64,000 nucleotides of DNA from Schlesneria sphaerica (GCF_044336245.1 NZ_CP172346.1:3100001-3164000), one strand, 5' to 3'; numbered from the stretch's first letter, positions 25,701 through 37,573 are shown. Numbers and translations: made by a program. The notes: generated by a model not told the origin, from the letters alone.

Positions 25701-26983
25701 TGCAGGGTGGGAGCCCGGTTCAGCAGCACTGGATGGTTGGTGATGACCTCTTCGAGAATATCCCAAACCTCTTCGTCGCGACGTTCAAGCATGCGCTTCG
25801 CACTCTTGATCGTATCTGCATGGCCCAGTTCTTTCAGTCGCCGAATGATGAAAGGCTGATACAGTTCCAGCGCGATCTTCTTTGGCAGACCACACTGATG
25901 CAGCTCGAGATTCGGACCCACGACGATCACGCTTCGTGCCGAGTAGTCGACGCGCTTACCGAGCAGGTTTTCACGGAATCGACCTTGCTTGCCTTTGATC
26001 ATGTCCGTCAGCGATTTCAGCGGACGGTTCGATGAACCCAGGACTGGTCGCTTACAACGATTGTTATCGAACAACGCATCGACCGACTGCTGAAGCATTC
26101 GCTTCTCGTTGCGCACGATCACTTCGGGCGCGTTGAGATCGACCAGCTTCTTCAGACGGTTGTTACGATTGATGATTCGACGATAAAGATCGTTCAAATC
26201 GCTGGTTGCAAAGTTACCGGAATCCAGCAGAACCAGCGGACGAAGATCGGGTGGAATGACAGGAACGCAATCCAGCACCATCCACTCGGGCTTATTATCA
26301 CTGTCGCGCAGCGCTTCAGAGATCTTCAGCCGCTTGATCAGCTCCTTCTTCTTCTGCTGACTGGTGGTTTTCTTGAGTTCGACACGCAACTGCGCGGACA
26401 ACTCAACCAGATTGAGGCTCATCAGCAGTTTCTTGACTGCATCGGCCCCCATCTCGATATCGAACGTACCTTCGCCGTACTTCGACCGAGCCTGGCGTGC
26501 TTCCTCTTCCGTCAGCAACTGCCCCTTGCGCAGGGGAGTGTCACCCGGGTCCAGGACGATGTAATCCTGGAAATAGACGACTTTCTCGAGAGCAGTCGTC
26601 TTGACATTCAGCAACGCCCCCAGTCGGCTGGGCATTGATTTGAAGAACCAGATATGAACGACAGGGGCGGCGAGTTCAATGTGGCCCATTCGCTTACGGC
26701 GAACCCGGCTGTGCGTCACTTTCACGCCACAGCGGTCACAGATCATGCCCTTGTATTTCATCCCACGGTATTTACCGCAGGCACATTCCCAGTCCTTTTC
26801 AGGTCCAAAGATCCGTTCGCAGAACAGACCGTCCCGTTCCGGGCGGTACGTGCGGTAGTTGATCGTTTCTGGCTTCTTCACTTCACCGAACGACCAACCG
26901 CGAATGTCTTGAGGACTCGCCAAGCCAATTTTAATTGCCGAGTATTCGTTCACTCGATCGTATGTTGTTTCACCGACGCTCAC
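22706..26983 (-). CDS. rpoC: DNA-directed RNA polymerase beta' subunit
   Basis: 1425-residue catalytic subunit. The N-terminal zinc-binding CACGKYRGMKYKGMICDRCG, the RFRENLLGKRVDYSARSVIVVGP stretch, the active-site NADFDGDQMAVHLP that holds the Mg ion, and the bridge-helix and trigger-loop region around TRGVVYRGEKVEV and MTMRTFHIGG are all present. The start is GTG 26983, supported by AAGGAG six nt upstream and by the normal VNEYSAIKIGLASP N-terminus. The rpoB stop lies 125 bp upstream. Length and domain order are ordinary; no intein or split was seen. Confidence 0.98.
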   Translation of the reverse strand: MSVGETTYDRVNEYSAIKIGLASPQDIRGWSFGEVKKPETINYRTYRPERDGLFCERIFGPEKDWECACGKYRGMKYKGMICDRCGVKVTHSRVRRKRMGHIELAAPVVHIWFFKSMPSRLGALLNVKTTALEKVVYFQDYIVLDPGDTPLRKGQLLTEEEARQARSKYGEGTFDIEMGADAVKKLLMSLNLVELSAQLRVELKKTTSQQKKKELIKRLKISEALRDSDNKPEWMVLDCVPVIPPDLRPLVLLDSGNFATSDLNDLYRRIINRNNRLKKLVDLNAPEVIVRNEKRMLQQSVDALFDNNRCKRPVLGSSNRPLKSLTDMIKGKQGRFRENLLGKRVDYSARSVIVVGPNLELHQCGLPKKIALELYQPFIIRRLKELGHADTIKSAKRMLERRDEEVWDILEEVITNHPVLLNRAPTLHRMGIQAFEPILVEGNAIRIHPLVCKGFNADFDGDQMAVHLPLSIEAQVEATTLMMSTNNIFSPSNGAPIISPSQDIVMGCYYLTLKKEDRPGHGMIFASTQEVHTAHLLGKVTLHTLIKVRLPKDKRVKGEGSDDYSLGGIVETSVGRIMFNDILPPKMAYYNQTMKNKDLANVISDCYLELGRRETIKLLDRMKEVGFRESTRSGLSFAASDLKTPDNKEKVILAAESTVLKKQKLYEKGVITAKERYEQVLDTWTHASDLIKIAMMDAFKNDTRDNGAYVNPVYLMADSGARGGQEQIRQLAGMRGLMAKPSGEIIETPIKANFREGLSVLEYFSSTHGARKGLADTALKTADSGYLTRKLADICQNMVVTTHDCGTTKGITRGVVYRGEKVEVSLADAIRGRVSRQNIVNPITDEVIVRENEMITVDISRKIEELGLEKIQVRSPMTCESDLGMCRLCYGMDLSTGSLVEEGLAVGIIAAQSIGEPGTQLTMRTFHIGGVAIKDIQESEIKSRRQGRVRLARIRSVVNADGKSVVLGRNGELLVVDSKERELERYTVPTGAVLQVGENDTVEIGQVLCTWDQHSIPILCEVGGRVRFEDLVEGQSIRSEKDPSGNIRKTVIEHKGELHPQIVLEDSTGKILDFYYLPERASIEVVEGQQISAGTVLAKNPRETSGTQDITGGLPRVTELFEARKPKEPAIIAEIDGEIELVAEKKRGKRIIIVRGADGTEKEHVIPHGKQLLVHAKDQVRAGDALVRGPLVPHDILRVSGEEAVQQYLLHEIQTVYRSQRVVIDDKHIEIVLSQMLRKLKVEDVGDTTMLPGVLVDRFEFRKINQKLQSSARITDPGDSEFQEGDVVPLETIEQVNREIEASGGPLVKFTKPRPANASTQLLGITKAAVQSDSFISAASFQETTKVLTEAAIAGKIDNLVGLKENVILGHLIPAGTGFQLHQQSEVKIKPEALAEIYAERDRIMAQRANLLNEPDLSNSAADVK

Positions 26984-27108
26984 GGCGTGCTCCTTGATAT
27001 GGCAGGCGGAAAGTCGAATTTTGCGAAAACTGCGGCTGTCTCAACCAACCAGGGACGCCGCATCCAACAAACGGCGCCCCGGCAAAAGTCGTCAGCCTGG
27101 AACACCAA

Positions 27109-30825
<3,717 letters not shown>

Positions 30826-31080
30826 CGAACAAAATCCCTTCAGGACAAACCGCGGTGAGCAACGCAAAAACGGCACCGGCCTGACGCCTTGTCGCCTGGC
30901 GAGGCAGTGCCCACGATTGCGTTACATTAAAATCGGTATGCCGCAGACAATTTGGATATCGCAACAATCGTCAAAGGCTGCCAACTCACCCAATGGAGAC
31001 AGTCACTTCGTACATGGCGCGAACTTTACGTGACCCGACCACCAACAGGCGAACCGATGCCTTGACTACAAGGGCGATCA

Positions 31081-31110
31081 GCCCGGAAAGAGCGGTGATT
31101 CTTTCCGGGC
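31081..31110 (-). repeat. perfect hairpin between rplL and rpoB
   Basis: GCCCGGAAAGA (31081-31091) and TCTTTCCGGGC (31100-31110) form an 11-bp perfect stem with an 8-nt loop in the 361-bp gap 30826-31186. There is no U tract. The E. coli rplL-rpoB spacer holds an attenuator and an RNase III site at the matching place, so a similar role is plausible. I see no gene in the gap. Confidence 0.7.
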
Positions 31111-31186
31111 CAATCAAGACACCAAATTCGTTCAGTACAAGTCGTCACAATGTGGTTTGGGCAGCAGGAATCGATCAGAAACTAAA

Positions 31187-31585
31187 TCACTTAATCTCGG
31201 CAGTACCACCAGCCTGCTCGATTTCCGCTTTCAGCTTCTTGGCATCGTCTTCCGAAACACCGGTCTTCAGTGGCTTGGGCACGCCTTCAACCAGGTCTTT
31301 GGCTTCCTTCAGACCGAGGCCGGTCGCACCACGAACAACCTTGATGACGTTGATCTTGGCGTCACCGAATCCGGTGAGGATCACGTCAAATTCGGTCTTC
31401 GCTTCAACAGCAGCAGCTGCACCACCACCAGCAGCAGGAGCGGCCATCATCACGCCGCCACCGGCTGGCTCGATACCATGAACTTGCTTCAAGTAGTCAG
31501 ACAGCGCCTTCGCCTGCAGCAGCGTCAATCCAACGATCTTGTCGCCGAGTTCCTTCGTCGTGTCGTCAAACGTCACTTCGGACAT
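31187..31585 (-). CDS. rplL: 50S ribosomal protein L7/L12
   Basis: 132-residue stalk protein that recruits translational GTPases. An N-terminal dimerisation helix, an Ala-rich hinge (about residues 38-58) and the C-terminal domain with KTEFDVILTGFGDAKINVIKVVRGATGLGLKEAKDLVEG are clear. Position after rplJ is standard. Confidence 0.98.
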   Translation of the reverse strand: MSEVTFDDTTKELGDKIVGLTLLQAKALSDYLKQVHGIEPAGGGVMMAAPAAGGGAAAAVEAKTEFDVILTGFGDAKINVIKVVRGATGLGLKEAKDLVEGVPKPLKTGVSEDDAKKLKAEIEQAGGTAEIK

Positions 31586-31675
31586 ACCAATTCACCTTTC
31601 TTTATTGTCTTTAACAATTCTGTTTCAAGTCGACATCCAAACCGCCCAAACCATCCGAGCGACACTCTCGTGCGA

Positions 31676-32191
31676 CTATTCCGTCCGCTCACTCAGGGTC
31701 TTGACCTGACCTGCCAACTTACCACCGGCACCCAATACCGCACCAGAAACTCGAGCTCCTGGCGACAGGATCAGACCCACGAGCTGCGAAAGCATCTCTT
31801 TGCGGCCTGGACTCTTGCTGAGTGTTTCCACATCAGGTGCGCTGAGAGGAGTCTCTCCCAGTCCGCCACCCTTGATTTCCAAAACCTTAATCTTGTTCGC
31901 CCACTCGGTCAGTTCCCGAGCGAGGGCAACGATGTCTTCGCCACCAAACGCCAGGGTGGAAGGACCCACCAGCGAGGAGCCGACACCAGATAGACCAATT
32001 TCACCGAGTGCGCGACGAGCGACCGCGTTCTTGACGCTCAACAGCCGAATGTTCTTCTGACGAAGAGCGATTCGCATCTTGTTGGCATTGACCGCGTCAA
32101 CTTTTGACACGTCGACCACAACGACTTCGCGACATTCGCCGACGACCTTCTGAATGCCGTCGATCATCAAATCTTTGACGTACTTGCTCAT
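31676..32191 (-). CDS. rplJ: 50S ribosomal protein L10
   Basis: 171-residue stalk base that anchors L7/L12 dimers through its C-terminal helix. The N-terminal globular part reads VVVVDVSKVDAVNANKMRIALRQ and the LVGPSTLAFGGED loop follows. ATG 32191 is preferred over TTG 32200. The spacer to rplA is only 37 bp, too short for the long L10-leader RNA that controls rplJL in many bacteria. Confidence 0.96.
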   Translation of the reverse strand: MSKYVKDLMIDGIQKVVGECREVVVVDVSKVDAVNANKMRIALRQKNIRLLSVKNAVARRALGEIGLSGVGSSLVGPSTLAFGGEDIVALARELTEWANKIKVLEIKGGGLGETPLSAPDVETLSKSPGRKEMLSQLVGLILSPGARVSGAVLGAGGKLAGQVKTLSERTE

Positions 32192-32228
32192 GGAATTCAA
32201 ACCAACCGGAAGGAACTACGAATGTCGA

Positions 32229-32933
32229 CTATACGGCGACGGTAATGCTCGGAGTCATCGTCGCACCGATCGCAACGTTTCGGATATACTGACCCTTCGA
32301 AGTCGACGGCTTCAAGGACCGGATATACTTGAGCAAGGCCTCAGTGTTCTCAACGAGCTTCTGATGATCGAAAGACAAACGCCCCACGACACAGTGAACG
32401 TTGCCACCGGAATCCACGCGGAACTCGACTTTACCCGCTTTGTATTCGCGAACTGCAGAAGCGACGTCCTGGGTGACGGTACCCGCACGTGGCGACGGCA
32501 TCAAACCGCGGGGACCAAGCACTTTACCGAGCGGACCAACGACACCCATCATGTCTGGTGTAGCGATCGCGACATCGAAGTCCATCCAACCGCCGCGAAT
32601 CTTGTCGGCGAGATCTTTTCCGCCGACGTAGTCAGCACCTGCGGCCGTAGCAACGCCAACGTTATCGCCTTGTGTAAAGACCAGCACCCGCTGGGCCTTA
32701 CCGATACCGTGAGGCAGAACGATTGAACCTCGCACGATCTGATCGGCCTGCTTCGGATCAACGCCCAACCGCACAGCAATCGCTACCGTCTGGTCGAATC
32801 GGCACTTCCGGATCTTCTCGGGAAGAGAACCTTCTACATTCTTCAGAATCTCGATCGCTGTTGGCAAGTCCGCTGAAGGAGTCGCTTCCAGAACTTTCGT
32901 GAGATGCCGAATCCGCTTTGACTGATTAGCCAT
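32229..32933 (-). CDS. rplA: 50S ribosomal protein L1
   Basis: About 234 residues; the mobile stalk protein at the E site. ANQSKRIRHL, VRGSIVLPHGIGKAQRVLVF, TPDMMGVVGPLGKVLGPRGLMPSPRAGTV are diagnostic. ATG 32933 is taken over GTG 32951, since the latter adds six unrelated residues. Standard L11-L1 gene order. Confidence 0.97.
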   Translation of the reverse strand: MANQSKRIRHLTKVLEATPSADLPTAIEILKNVEGSLPEKIRKCRFDQTVAIAVRLGVDPKQADQIVRGSIVLPHGIGKAQRVLVFTQGDNVGVATAAGADYVGGKDLADKIRGGWMDFDVAIATPDMMGVVGPLGKVLGPRGLMPSPRAGTVTQDVASAVREYKAGKVEFRVDSGGNVHCVVGRLSFDHQKLVENTEALLKYIRSLKPSTSKGQYIRNVAIGATMTPSITVAV

Positions 32934-33029
32934 TTCAAAAACCCAAACCACTGTTAACGACGTTGATGCGAATAATGCCGACCCGACGGCTCAGCACCGT
33001 GAATGACTGACAACCCGAAACCGGATCAC

Positions 33030-33461
33030 TCAGATCACCTCAATGCCCATGCTTCGAGCGGTTCCCGCGATCATCTTCGCAGCTTGCTCGACGCTTGATG
33101 TATTTAAATCTTCGAACTTCGTCTTCGCGATCTCAATCAGTTGCGCCTGCGTCACGCTACCGACCTTTTCGGTCCGAGCGTTGTGAGCACCCATCGCAAT
33201 CTTTGCGGCTTGCTTAAGCAGCACGGAAGCAGGGGGGCTCTTCAGAACGAACGTAAAAGACCGATCTTCCAAGATGGTGATTACAACGGGTACGACCATC
33301 CCGTTCAGGTCACGCGTCTTCTCGTTAAACTGCATGACGAACTGGCCGAGGTTGATCCCGTGGGGACCGAGCGCAGTACCAACTGGAGGGGCAGGAGTTG
33401 CCTTGCCGCCAGGGATCTGAACCTTCACCTGGGCCTTGATCTTCGCTTCTTTCTTCGCCAC
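33030..33461 (-). CDS. rplK: 50S ribosomal protein L11
   Basis: 143-residue protein of the GTPase-associated centre. QVKVQIPGGKATPAPPVGTALGPHGINLGQF is canonical, as is GTARSMGIEV at the end. GTG 33461 has GGAG 7 nt upstream and gives the expected VAKK start; the TTG at 33491 would add ten residues. Downstream of nusG by 79 bp. Confidence 0.97.
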   Translation of the reverse strand: MAKKEAKIKAQVKVQIPGGKATPAPPVGTALGPHGINLGQFVMQFNEKTRDLNGMVVPVVITILEDRSFTFVLKSPPASVLLKQAAKIAMGAHNARTEKVGSVTQAQLIEIAKTKFEDLNTSSVEQAAKMIAGTARSMGIEVI

Positions 33462-33540
33462 CTGATATCTCCGCTCTGTCGTCTGCGCCAATCAAGACAC
33501 TAAAGACACCGACCGCAAGAACTCAGTCACTCGACCAAGT

Positions 33541-34110
33541 CTAAACCCGCTCAACCTGCCATGCCTCAACGTCGACCGGCGTGCTGCGACCGAAAATTTC
33601 AATCATTACTGTCAACTTACCGCTGCTCGCATCCACACTTCCGACTGTACCATCGAACGACCCAAAGGGACCTTCGATAATCTTGACGTTGTCCCCAGCC
33701 TTCAGATCATGCTTCACCTTGGCCGGTTCTTCCGCAATCGTGTGTGATGCTCCGAGCATCTTATGCACTTCATGCATTGGCATTGGTGATGGCTTACCCG
33801 CCGAGCCCGTGAAGTCTCCGACGCCTGCGGTACTTCTCACCAGATACCAAGTATCGTCATTCAAAACCATCTGGATCATCAGGTAGCCGGGATACAGCTT
33901 TTGTTCGATGACCCGTTTCTTCCCGTTTCTGTTCTCAACGATCTTTTCGGTTGGGATGACGATCTCGCCGAAGTAGTCCTGCAACCCTTCCTGCCGCATT
34001 CGTCGCAACAACGAATCGCGAATCGTCTTTTCGCGGTTGCTTTGAATTTTCAAAACATACCACAGCATCTGCCCGTCTTGGGAACCCTCGACTCCGGATT
34101 CCGTCGTCAT
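33541..34110 (-). CDS. nusG: transcription termination/antitermination protein NusG
   Basis: 189-residue protein. The NGN domain (WYVLKIQSNREKTIRDSLL, KLYPGYLMIQMVLND) binds RNA polymerase, and the C-terminal KOW domain (AGDNVKIIEGPFGSFDGTV) binds Rho or S10. ATG 34110 with AAGGG 7 nt upstream is chosen; GTG 34164 is possible but adds a non-conserved 18-residue leader. A short Ser/Glu-rich N-terminal extension precedes the NGN domain. Directly behind secE as usual. Confidence 0.97.
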   Translation of the reverse strand: MTTESGVEGSQDGQMLWYVLKIQSNREKTIRDSLLRRMRQEGLQDYFGEIVIPTEKIVENRNGKKRVIEQKLYPGYLMIQMVLNDDTWYLVRSTAGVGDFTGSAGKPSPMPMHEVHKMLGASHTIAEEPAKVKHDLKAGDNVKIIEGPFGSFDGTVGSVDASSGKLTVMIEIFGRSTPVDVEAWQVERV

Positions 34111-34173
34111 ATTGTAACCCTTTGGAGAATGACTCTCGCGGCAACCGACCCACACAACTTTCACGGGGGTCGG

Positions 34174-34608
34174 CTAACGTGACAGCCTGAGAACCCCCGT
34201 CATCTCCAAAAACTTCTGCCATGCAATATCGTAACCGAACAGCAAGGCCGAAAACAGAAACGTCGTCGCCAGCACAACCAGCGTGGCCCGCTGCAGTTCC
34301 ACCCAACTCGGCCAGGTGACCTTGGTCATCTCGGATTCAACATCGATCAGGAAGTCAGCGAACACCGGATAGTTCACCACGCGAAACGCAAACCAGGCAC
34401 CAATGACATTGATCACCGCAACCACTGCGGAAGCCGTCGACGTACCGAAGTCCAAAAGGACTGTGTGATACAACGCCTGGCTCGCAAGCACGAACGTCAG
34501 AAAAATTGCACCTGCGGTACAACGTCTGACTGCGCGCCCTTGTTTACGCTGATAGAGGTCCGTGCTTAAGATGCTTTTCAACAGCGTATCGCGCTGAACT
34601 TTGGCCAT
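34174..34608 (-). CDS. secE: preprotein translocase subunit SecE
   Basis: About 144 residues with three hydrophobic segments (roughly 28-50, 60-82 and 110-135), the longer E. coli-like architecture and not the single-span form. The conserved amphipathic stretch ESEMTKVTWPSWVELQRAT precedes the last membrane helix, which is the essential core of SecE. ATG 34608 (MAKVQRD) has GGAAGG just upstream. It is followed by nusG and preceded by tRNA-Trp. Confidence 0.95.
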   Translation of the reverse strand: MAKVQRDTLLKSILSTDLYQRKQGRAVRRCTAGAIFLTFVLASQALYHTVLLDFGTSTASAVVAVINVIGAWFAFRVVNYPVFADFLIDVESEMTKVTWPSWVELQRATLVVLATTFLFSALLFGYDIAWQKFLEMTGVLRLSR

Positions 34609-34674
34609 AAGTCCTTCCAGGTCTCGATTCGCACCTAAACACGAGCTGTATTCTAATACCTTTCGTGCCCAAAA

Positions 34675-34747
34675 CACGGGCGGAGGGACTTGAACCCCCA
34701 ACACCTGGATTTGGAATCCAGTGCTCTGCCAATTGAGCTACGCCCGT
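34675..34747 (-). tRNA. tRNA-Trp (CCA anticodon)
   Basis: 73-nt cloverleaf on the minus strand: acceptor ACGGGCG/CGCCCGT, anticodon arm CTGGATTCCAAATCCAG with CCA in the loop, T arm GGGGGTTCAAGTCCC. No CCA end is encoded. It lies between rpmG and secE, a common location for this tRNA. Confidence 0.96.
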
Positions 34748-34762
34748 TCGAAGCGAACAGGA

Positions 34763-34918
34763 TCACTTCTTCCGAGATTCTTTGTGCAGCGTGTGCCGTC
34801 GGAGCTTCTTATTGTACTTCATCAACTCCAGTCGCTCAGTACCCTTCGTCTCTTTCGAGATTCGGTAATTTCGCAACCCAGTTTCGGTACACTCCAACCA
34901 AACATACTCTCGAGCCAC
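34763..34918 (-). CDS. rpmG: 50S ribosomal protein L33
   Basis: 51-residue protein, AREYVWLECTETGLRNYRISKET followed by LELMKYNKKLRRHTLHKESRKK. Only one Cys remains and the second CxxC pair is absent, so this is the zinc-independent form. GTG 34918 has GGAGA about 6 nt upstream. tuf lies upstream and tRNA-Trp downstream. Confidence 0.95.
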   Translation of the reverse strand: MAREYVWLECTETGLRNYRISKETKGTERLELMKYNKKLRRHTLHKESRKK

Positions 34919-34952
34919 GTGTTCTCTCCAGACACCCTCAACCACAAACAAC

Positions 34953-34988
34953 GGCCGCCAGTTGATTCAGGAATCAACGCTGGCGGCC
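34953..34988 (-). terminator. hairpin/terminator behind tuf
   Basis: GGCCGCCAG/CTGGCGGCC outer stem and TTGATTC/GAATCAA inner stem form a near-perfect 36-nt hairpin directly after the tuf stop, followed on the minus strand by the U-rich GTTGTTTG. It probably lowers read-through from tuf to rpmG and secE. Confidence 0.75.
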
Positions 34989-35010
34989 ATCAAGACCAAT
35001 TGCTGCGAGA

Positions 35011-36207
35011 CTACTCGATAATCTTCGTGACAACGCCGGAACCAACCGTCTTGCCACCTTCACGGATAGCAAACCGGACGTTTTCGGTCATTGCAATTGG
35101 CTTACCGAGCGTGACCTGCATGTTGACGTTGTCACCAGGCATACACATTTCGGCGCCACCGAGCAGCGTGGACTCGCCGGTCACGTCGGTCGTTCGGAAG
35201 TAGAACTGAGGACGGTAACCACTGAAGAATGGAGTGTGACGTCCACCTTCTTCTTTGCTCAGAACGTAAACCTGACACTCAAACTTGGAGTGTGGCTTGA
35301 TGGAACCTGGCTTAGCCAGCACCTGGCCACGCTGAACGTCTTCCTTGCGGATACCGCGGAGCAGAACCCCGACGTTGTCCCCAGCCATCCCCTGATCCAG
35401 AGTCTTCTGGAACATTTCAACGCCGGTACAAACGGTTTCCTGTGGCTCAGCCAGACCGAGCAACTGAACCTTGTCACCAACTTTGAGAACACCTTGCTCG
35501 ATACGGCCGGTCACAACGGTACCACGACCTTCGATCGAGAAGACGTCTTCGATTGCCATGAGCATTGGCTTGTCGACTTCACGAGCTGGCTCTGGAACGT
35601 CGCGATCCAGCGCTTCCATCAGCTTGGTGATGCATTCGCTGTACTTTGGATCGGCGGGGTTATCCAAGGCACCCTTGGCATTACCACGAACGATCGCGAT
35701 ATCGTCGCCTGGGAATTCGTACTTATTCAGCAGGTCACGAATTTCCATCTCGACCAATTCGAGCAACTCTTCGTCATCGACGAGGTCACACTTATTGAGG
35801 AACACAACCAGAGCAGGAACGTTAACCTGCTTGGCGAGAAGAATATGCTCACGAGTCTGCGGCATCGGGCCGTCAGCAGCCGAAACCACGAGAATGGCGC
35901 CGTCCATCTGAGCGGCACCGGTGATCATGTTCTTGATATAGTCAGCGTGGCCTGGGCAATCGATGTGAGCGTAGTGACGATTTGGGGTTTCGTACTCAAC
36001 GTGACTCACGGCGATGGTCACCGTCTTCGTGTCGTCGCGGACCGTACCACCCTTTGCAATATCTGCATAGCTCTTGAACTTGGCCATACCCTTTGCGGTT
36101 TGGACGGCGAGGATGGCAGCCGTGGTTGTCGTTTTACCGTGATCGATGTGGCCGATTGTGCCAACGTTCACGTGTGGCTTCGTGCGTTGAAAAGTTTCCT
36201 TCGCCAT
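35011..36207 (-). CDS. tuf: elongation factor Tu
   Basis: 398-residue GTPase delivering aminoacyl-tRNA. It has GHIDHGKTT (G1), DCPGHADY (G3), NKCDLVDD (G4), and the C-terminal RFAIREGGKTVGSGVVTKIIE tail. ATG 36207 (MAKETFQRTKPHVNVG) is canonical. It is preceded by the tRNA Thr-Tyr-Gly-Thr block and followed by rpmG, the same order as the E. coli tufB locus. No second tuf copy lies between fusA and rpsJ. Confidence 0.98.
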   Translation of the reverse strand: MAKETFQRTKPHVNVGTIGHIDHGKTTTTAAILAVQTAKGMAKFKSYADIAKGGTVRDDTKTVTIAVSHVEYETPNRHYAHIDCPGHADYIKNMITGAAQMDGAILVVSAADGPMPQTREHILLAKQVNVPALVVFLNKCDLVDDEELLELVEMEIRDLLNKYEFPGDDIAIVRGNAKGALDNPADPKYSECITKLMEALDRDVPEPAREVDKPMLMAIEDVFSIEGRGTVVTGRIEQGVLKVGDKVQLLGLAEPQETVCTGVEMFQKTLDQGMAGDNVGVLLRGIRKEDVQRGQVLAKPGSIKPHSKFECQVYVLSKEEGGRHTPFFSGYRPQFYFRTTDVTGESTLLGGAEMCMPGDNVNMQVTLGKPIAMTENVRFAIREGGKTVGSGVVTKIIE

Positions 36208-36333
36208 TTTGCTCGCAGTCCTCTTTTTCTCTCTCCGTCCCACCGACCCAAAACTCGGGAACGGAAGACATTCCACATGAAACCAGCTTCGCCGCCTTTG
36301 GCGAAGACACTTAGACCATTAACCGAACTTCAA

Positions 36334-36406
36334 AGCTGCTGAAGGGATTTGAACCCTTGACCTCGTCCTTACCAAGGACGCACTCTACCAACTGAGCTAC
36401 AGCAGC
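36334..36406 (-). tRNA. tRNA-Thr (GGT anticodon)
   Basis: 73 nt; acceptor GCTGCTG/CAGCAGC, anticodon stem-loop GTCCTTGGTAAGGAC with GGT, T arm AAGGGTTCAAATCCCTT. Last tRNA before tuf. Confidence 0.96.
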
Positions 36407-36466
36407 GACGCCGGTCAGCAATCCGCAACACACACAATGGTATGTTACAGCCGACATGTCAACTGA

Positions 36467-36542
<76 letters not shown>

Positions 36543-36620
36543 CAAATTCTCAACGAAAAACAACCTGCAGAAACACCATCCACTGCGCAATCAACCAGCG
36601 ACTCACCTAGATTAAAATTA

Positions 36621-36702
36621 TGGCGGGAGCAGGATTCGAACCTGCGAAGGCAGAGCCACCAGATTTACAGTCTGGCCCCTTTGGCCGCTCGGGTATCCCG
36701 CC
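36621..36702 (-). tRNA. tRNA-Tyr (GTA anticodon)
   Basis: 82 nt with a long variable arm (GGTGGCTCTGCC); acceptor GGCGGGA/TCCCGCC, anticodon arm CCAGACTGTAAATCTGG with GTA. Second in the cluster. Confidence 0.96.
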
Positions 36703-36724
36703 TGAATCGCAATCCTCGCAGAAA

Positions 36725-36796
36725 AGCTAGCGGTGGGACTTGAACCCACAACCACCGGTTTACAAAACCGGTACTCTGCCGTTGAGCTACGCTAGC
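36725..36796 (-). tRNA. tRNA-Thr (TGT anticodon)
   Basis: 72 nt; acceptor GCTAGCG/CGCTAGC, anticodon arm ACCGGTTTTGTAAACCGGT with TGT. First gene of the cluster, about 27 nt behind a good promoter. Confidence 0.96.
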
Positions 36797-36829
36797 GGCG
36801 CAGCGGACGGCTTTACCGCGAGGGAGAGC

Positions 36830-36857
36830 ATGATAGCGATTGTTTTGTGATTGGCAA
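36830..36857 (-). promoter_or_regulatory. sigma70 promoter of the tRNA-tuf operon
   Basis: Minus-strand TTGCCA (36852-36857), 16-nt spacer, TATCAT (36830-36835); each box matches the consensus at five of six positions. The predicted start is about 27 nt ahead of tRNA-Thr(TGT). Confidence 0.7.
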
Positions 36858-36912
36858 GCGCTGTCGCAAAAATGATTCCGCGCGTTGTTTGACAGATTGT
36901 GATCGAAGTAGC

Positions 36913-36941
36913 TTGCCTCGTAAAGGAAGAATCTTTATCTT
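36913..36941 (+). promoter_or_regulatory. sigma70-like promoter of tRNA-Leu
   Basis: Plus-strand TTGCCT (36913-36918), 17-nt spacer, TATCTT (36936-36941), ending 16 nt before tRNA-Leu. Divergent from the tRNA-tuf promoter. Moderate match. Confidence 0.5.
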
Positions 36942-36957
36942 GGTTGTCCCCCCTGTT

Positions 36958-37041
36958 GCCCAGGTGGCGGAACTGGCAGACGCGCTAGGTTCAGGACCTA
37001 GTGGGAGTAATCTCGTGCAGGTTCGATTCCTGTCCTGGGCA
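36958..37041 (+). tRNA. tRNA-Leu (CAG anticodon)
   Basis: 84 nt with a class II variable arm (TGGGAGTAATCTCGT); acceptor GCCCAGG/CCTGGGC, anticodon arm CTAGGTTCAGGACCTAG with CAG. No encoded CCA. Confidence 0.96.
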
Positions 37042-37150
37042 CTATGGCATCGCCGCGATCAGGCACCAGAGGGTGCTGCGGGAAAGCCAGCAGATCCTTC
37101 GATGTAAGTCTCGGAATTGAATGAGCTTACTTCGAAGTTTCAACAAAAAA

Positions 37151-37179
37151 GAGACCCGACATTGTCGGGTCTCTTTTTT
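37151..37179 (+). terminator. intrinsic terminator after tRNA-Leu, bidirectional shape
   Basis: GAGACCCGAC/GTCGGGTCTC perfect 10-bp stem with an ATT loop, followed by TTTTTT (37174-37179); A6 precedes it, so it could also work on the minus strand. It lies 110 nt after tRNA-Leu. Confidence 0.93.
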
Positions 37180-37412
37180 GTTTCCTGGACTGAGGCTCGG
37201 GCGAGCAGAAGTCTTTACTCTGCCTGGGGCTCAGATTCCCTACCATGCCTCGCAACACTCAGCCCATTCCCCCGCTTGAACGGCCCTCCAAGCAAAAGAG
37301 CGGCGGAACTGTGGGCTTCGAAGCGGGTAGAGTAAACTGCGCGCCGTCAAGAAAATAATCTTCTTACGGCGACGGGTCCCCCATCCGGACCGCGCACACC
37401 AGCTTGTTACAG

Positions 37413-37458
37413 CAAAAAAGCCCGTCATCACTCCTCTTCAGAGCTGTTGACGGGCTTT
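37413..37458 (-). terminator. intrinsic terminator after the Gfo/Idh gene
   Basis: On the minus strand AAAGCCCGTCA (37448-37458) pairs with TGACGGGCTTT (37417-37427), followed by a T run. It ends the DoxX-Gfo/Idh transcript. The whole gap 37042-37573 has no gene. Between the two terminators only a small stem GCCGT-AAGAA/TTCTT-ACGGC (37343-37370) was seen. Confidence 0.85.
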
Positions 37459-37573
37459 CAATTCAATTCGACAGGCAGTCGCTTGAGTCAGCTACCCACT
37501 GTGACATCGTTTCGGAGAGGGGGTTGTTGCCTCGCACCCTCCTGGCGATCCCTCGCGGGCACACGCGTCGACA

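Noticed and set aside
32192..32228. L10-leader RNA ahead of rplJ
   Set aside because: The spacer from rplA is 37 bp, too short for the known structure.
37180..37412. 6S, SRP or tmRNA candidate between the two terminators
   Set aside because: No conserved core of any of these RNAs could be found.
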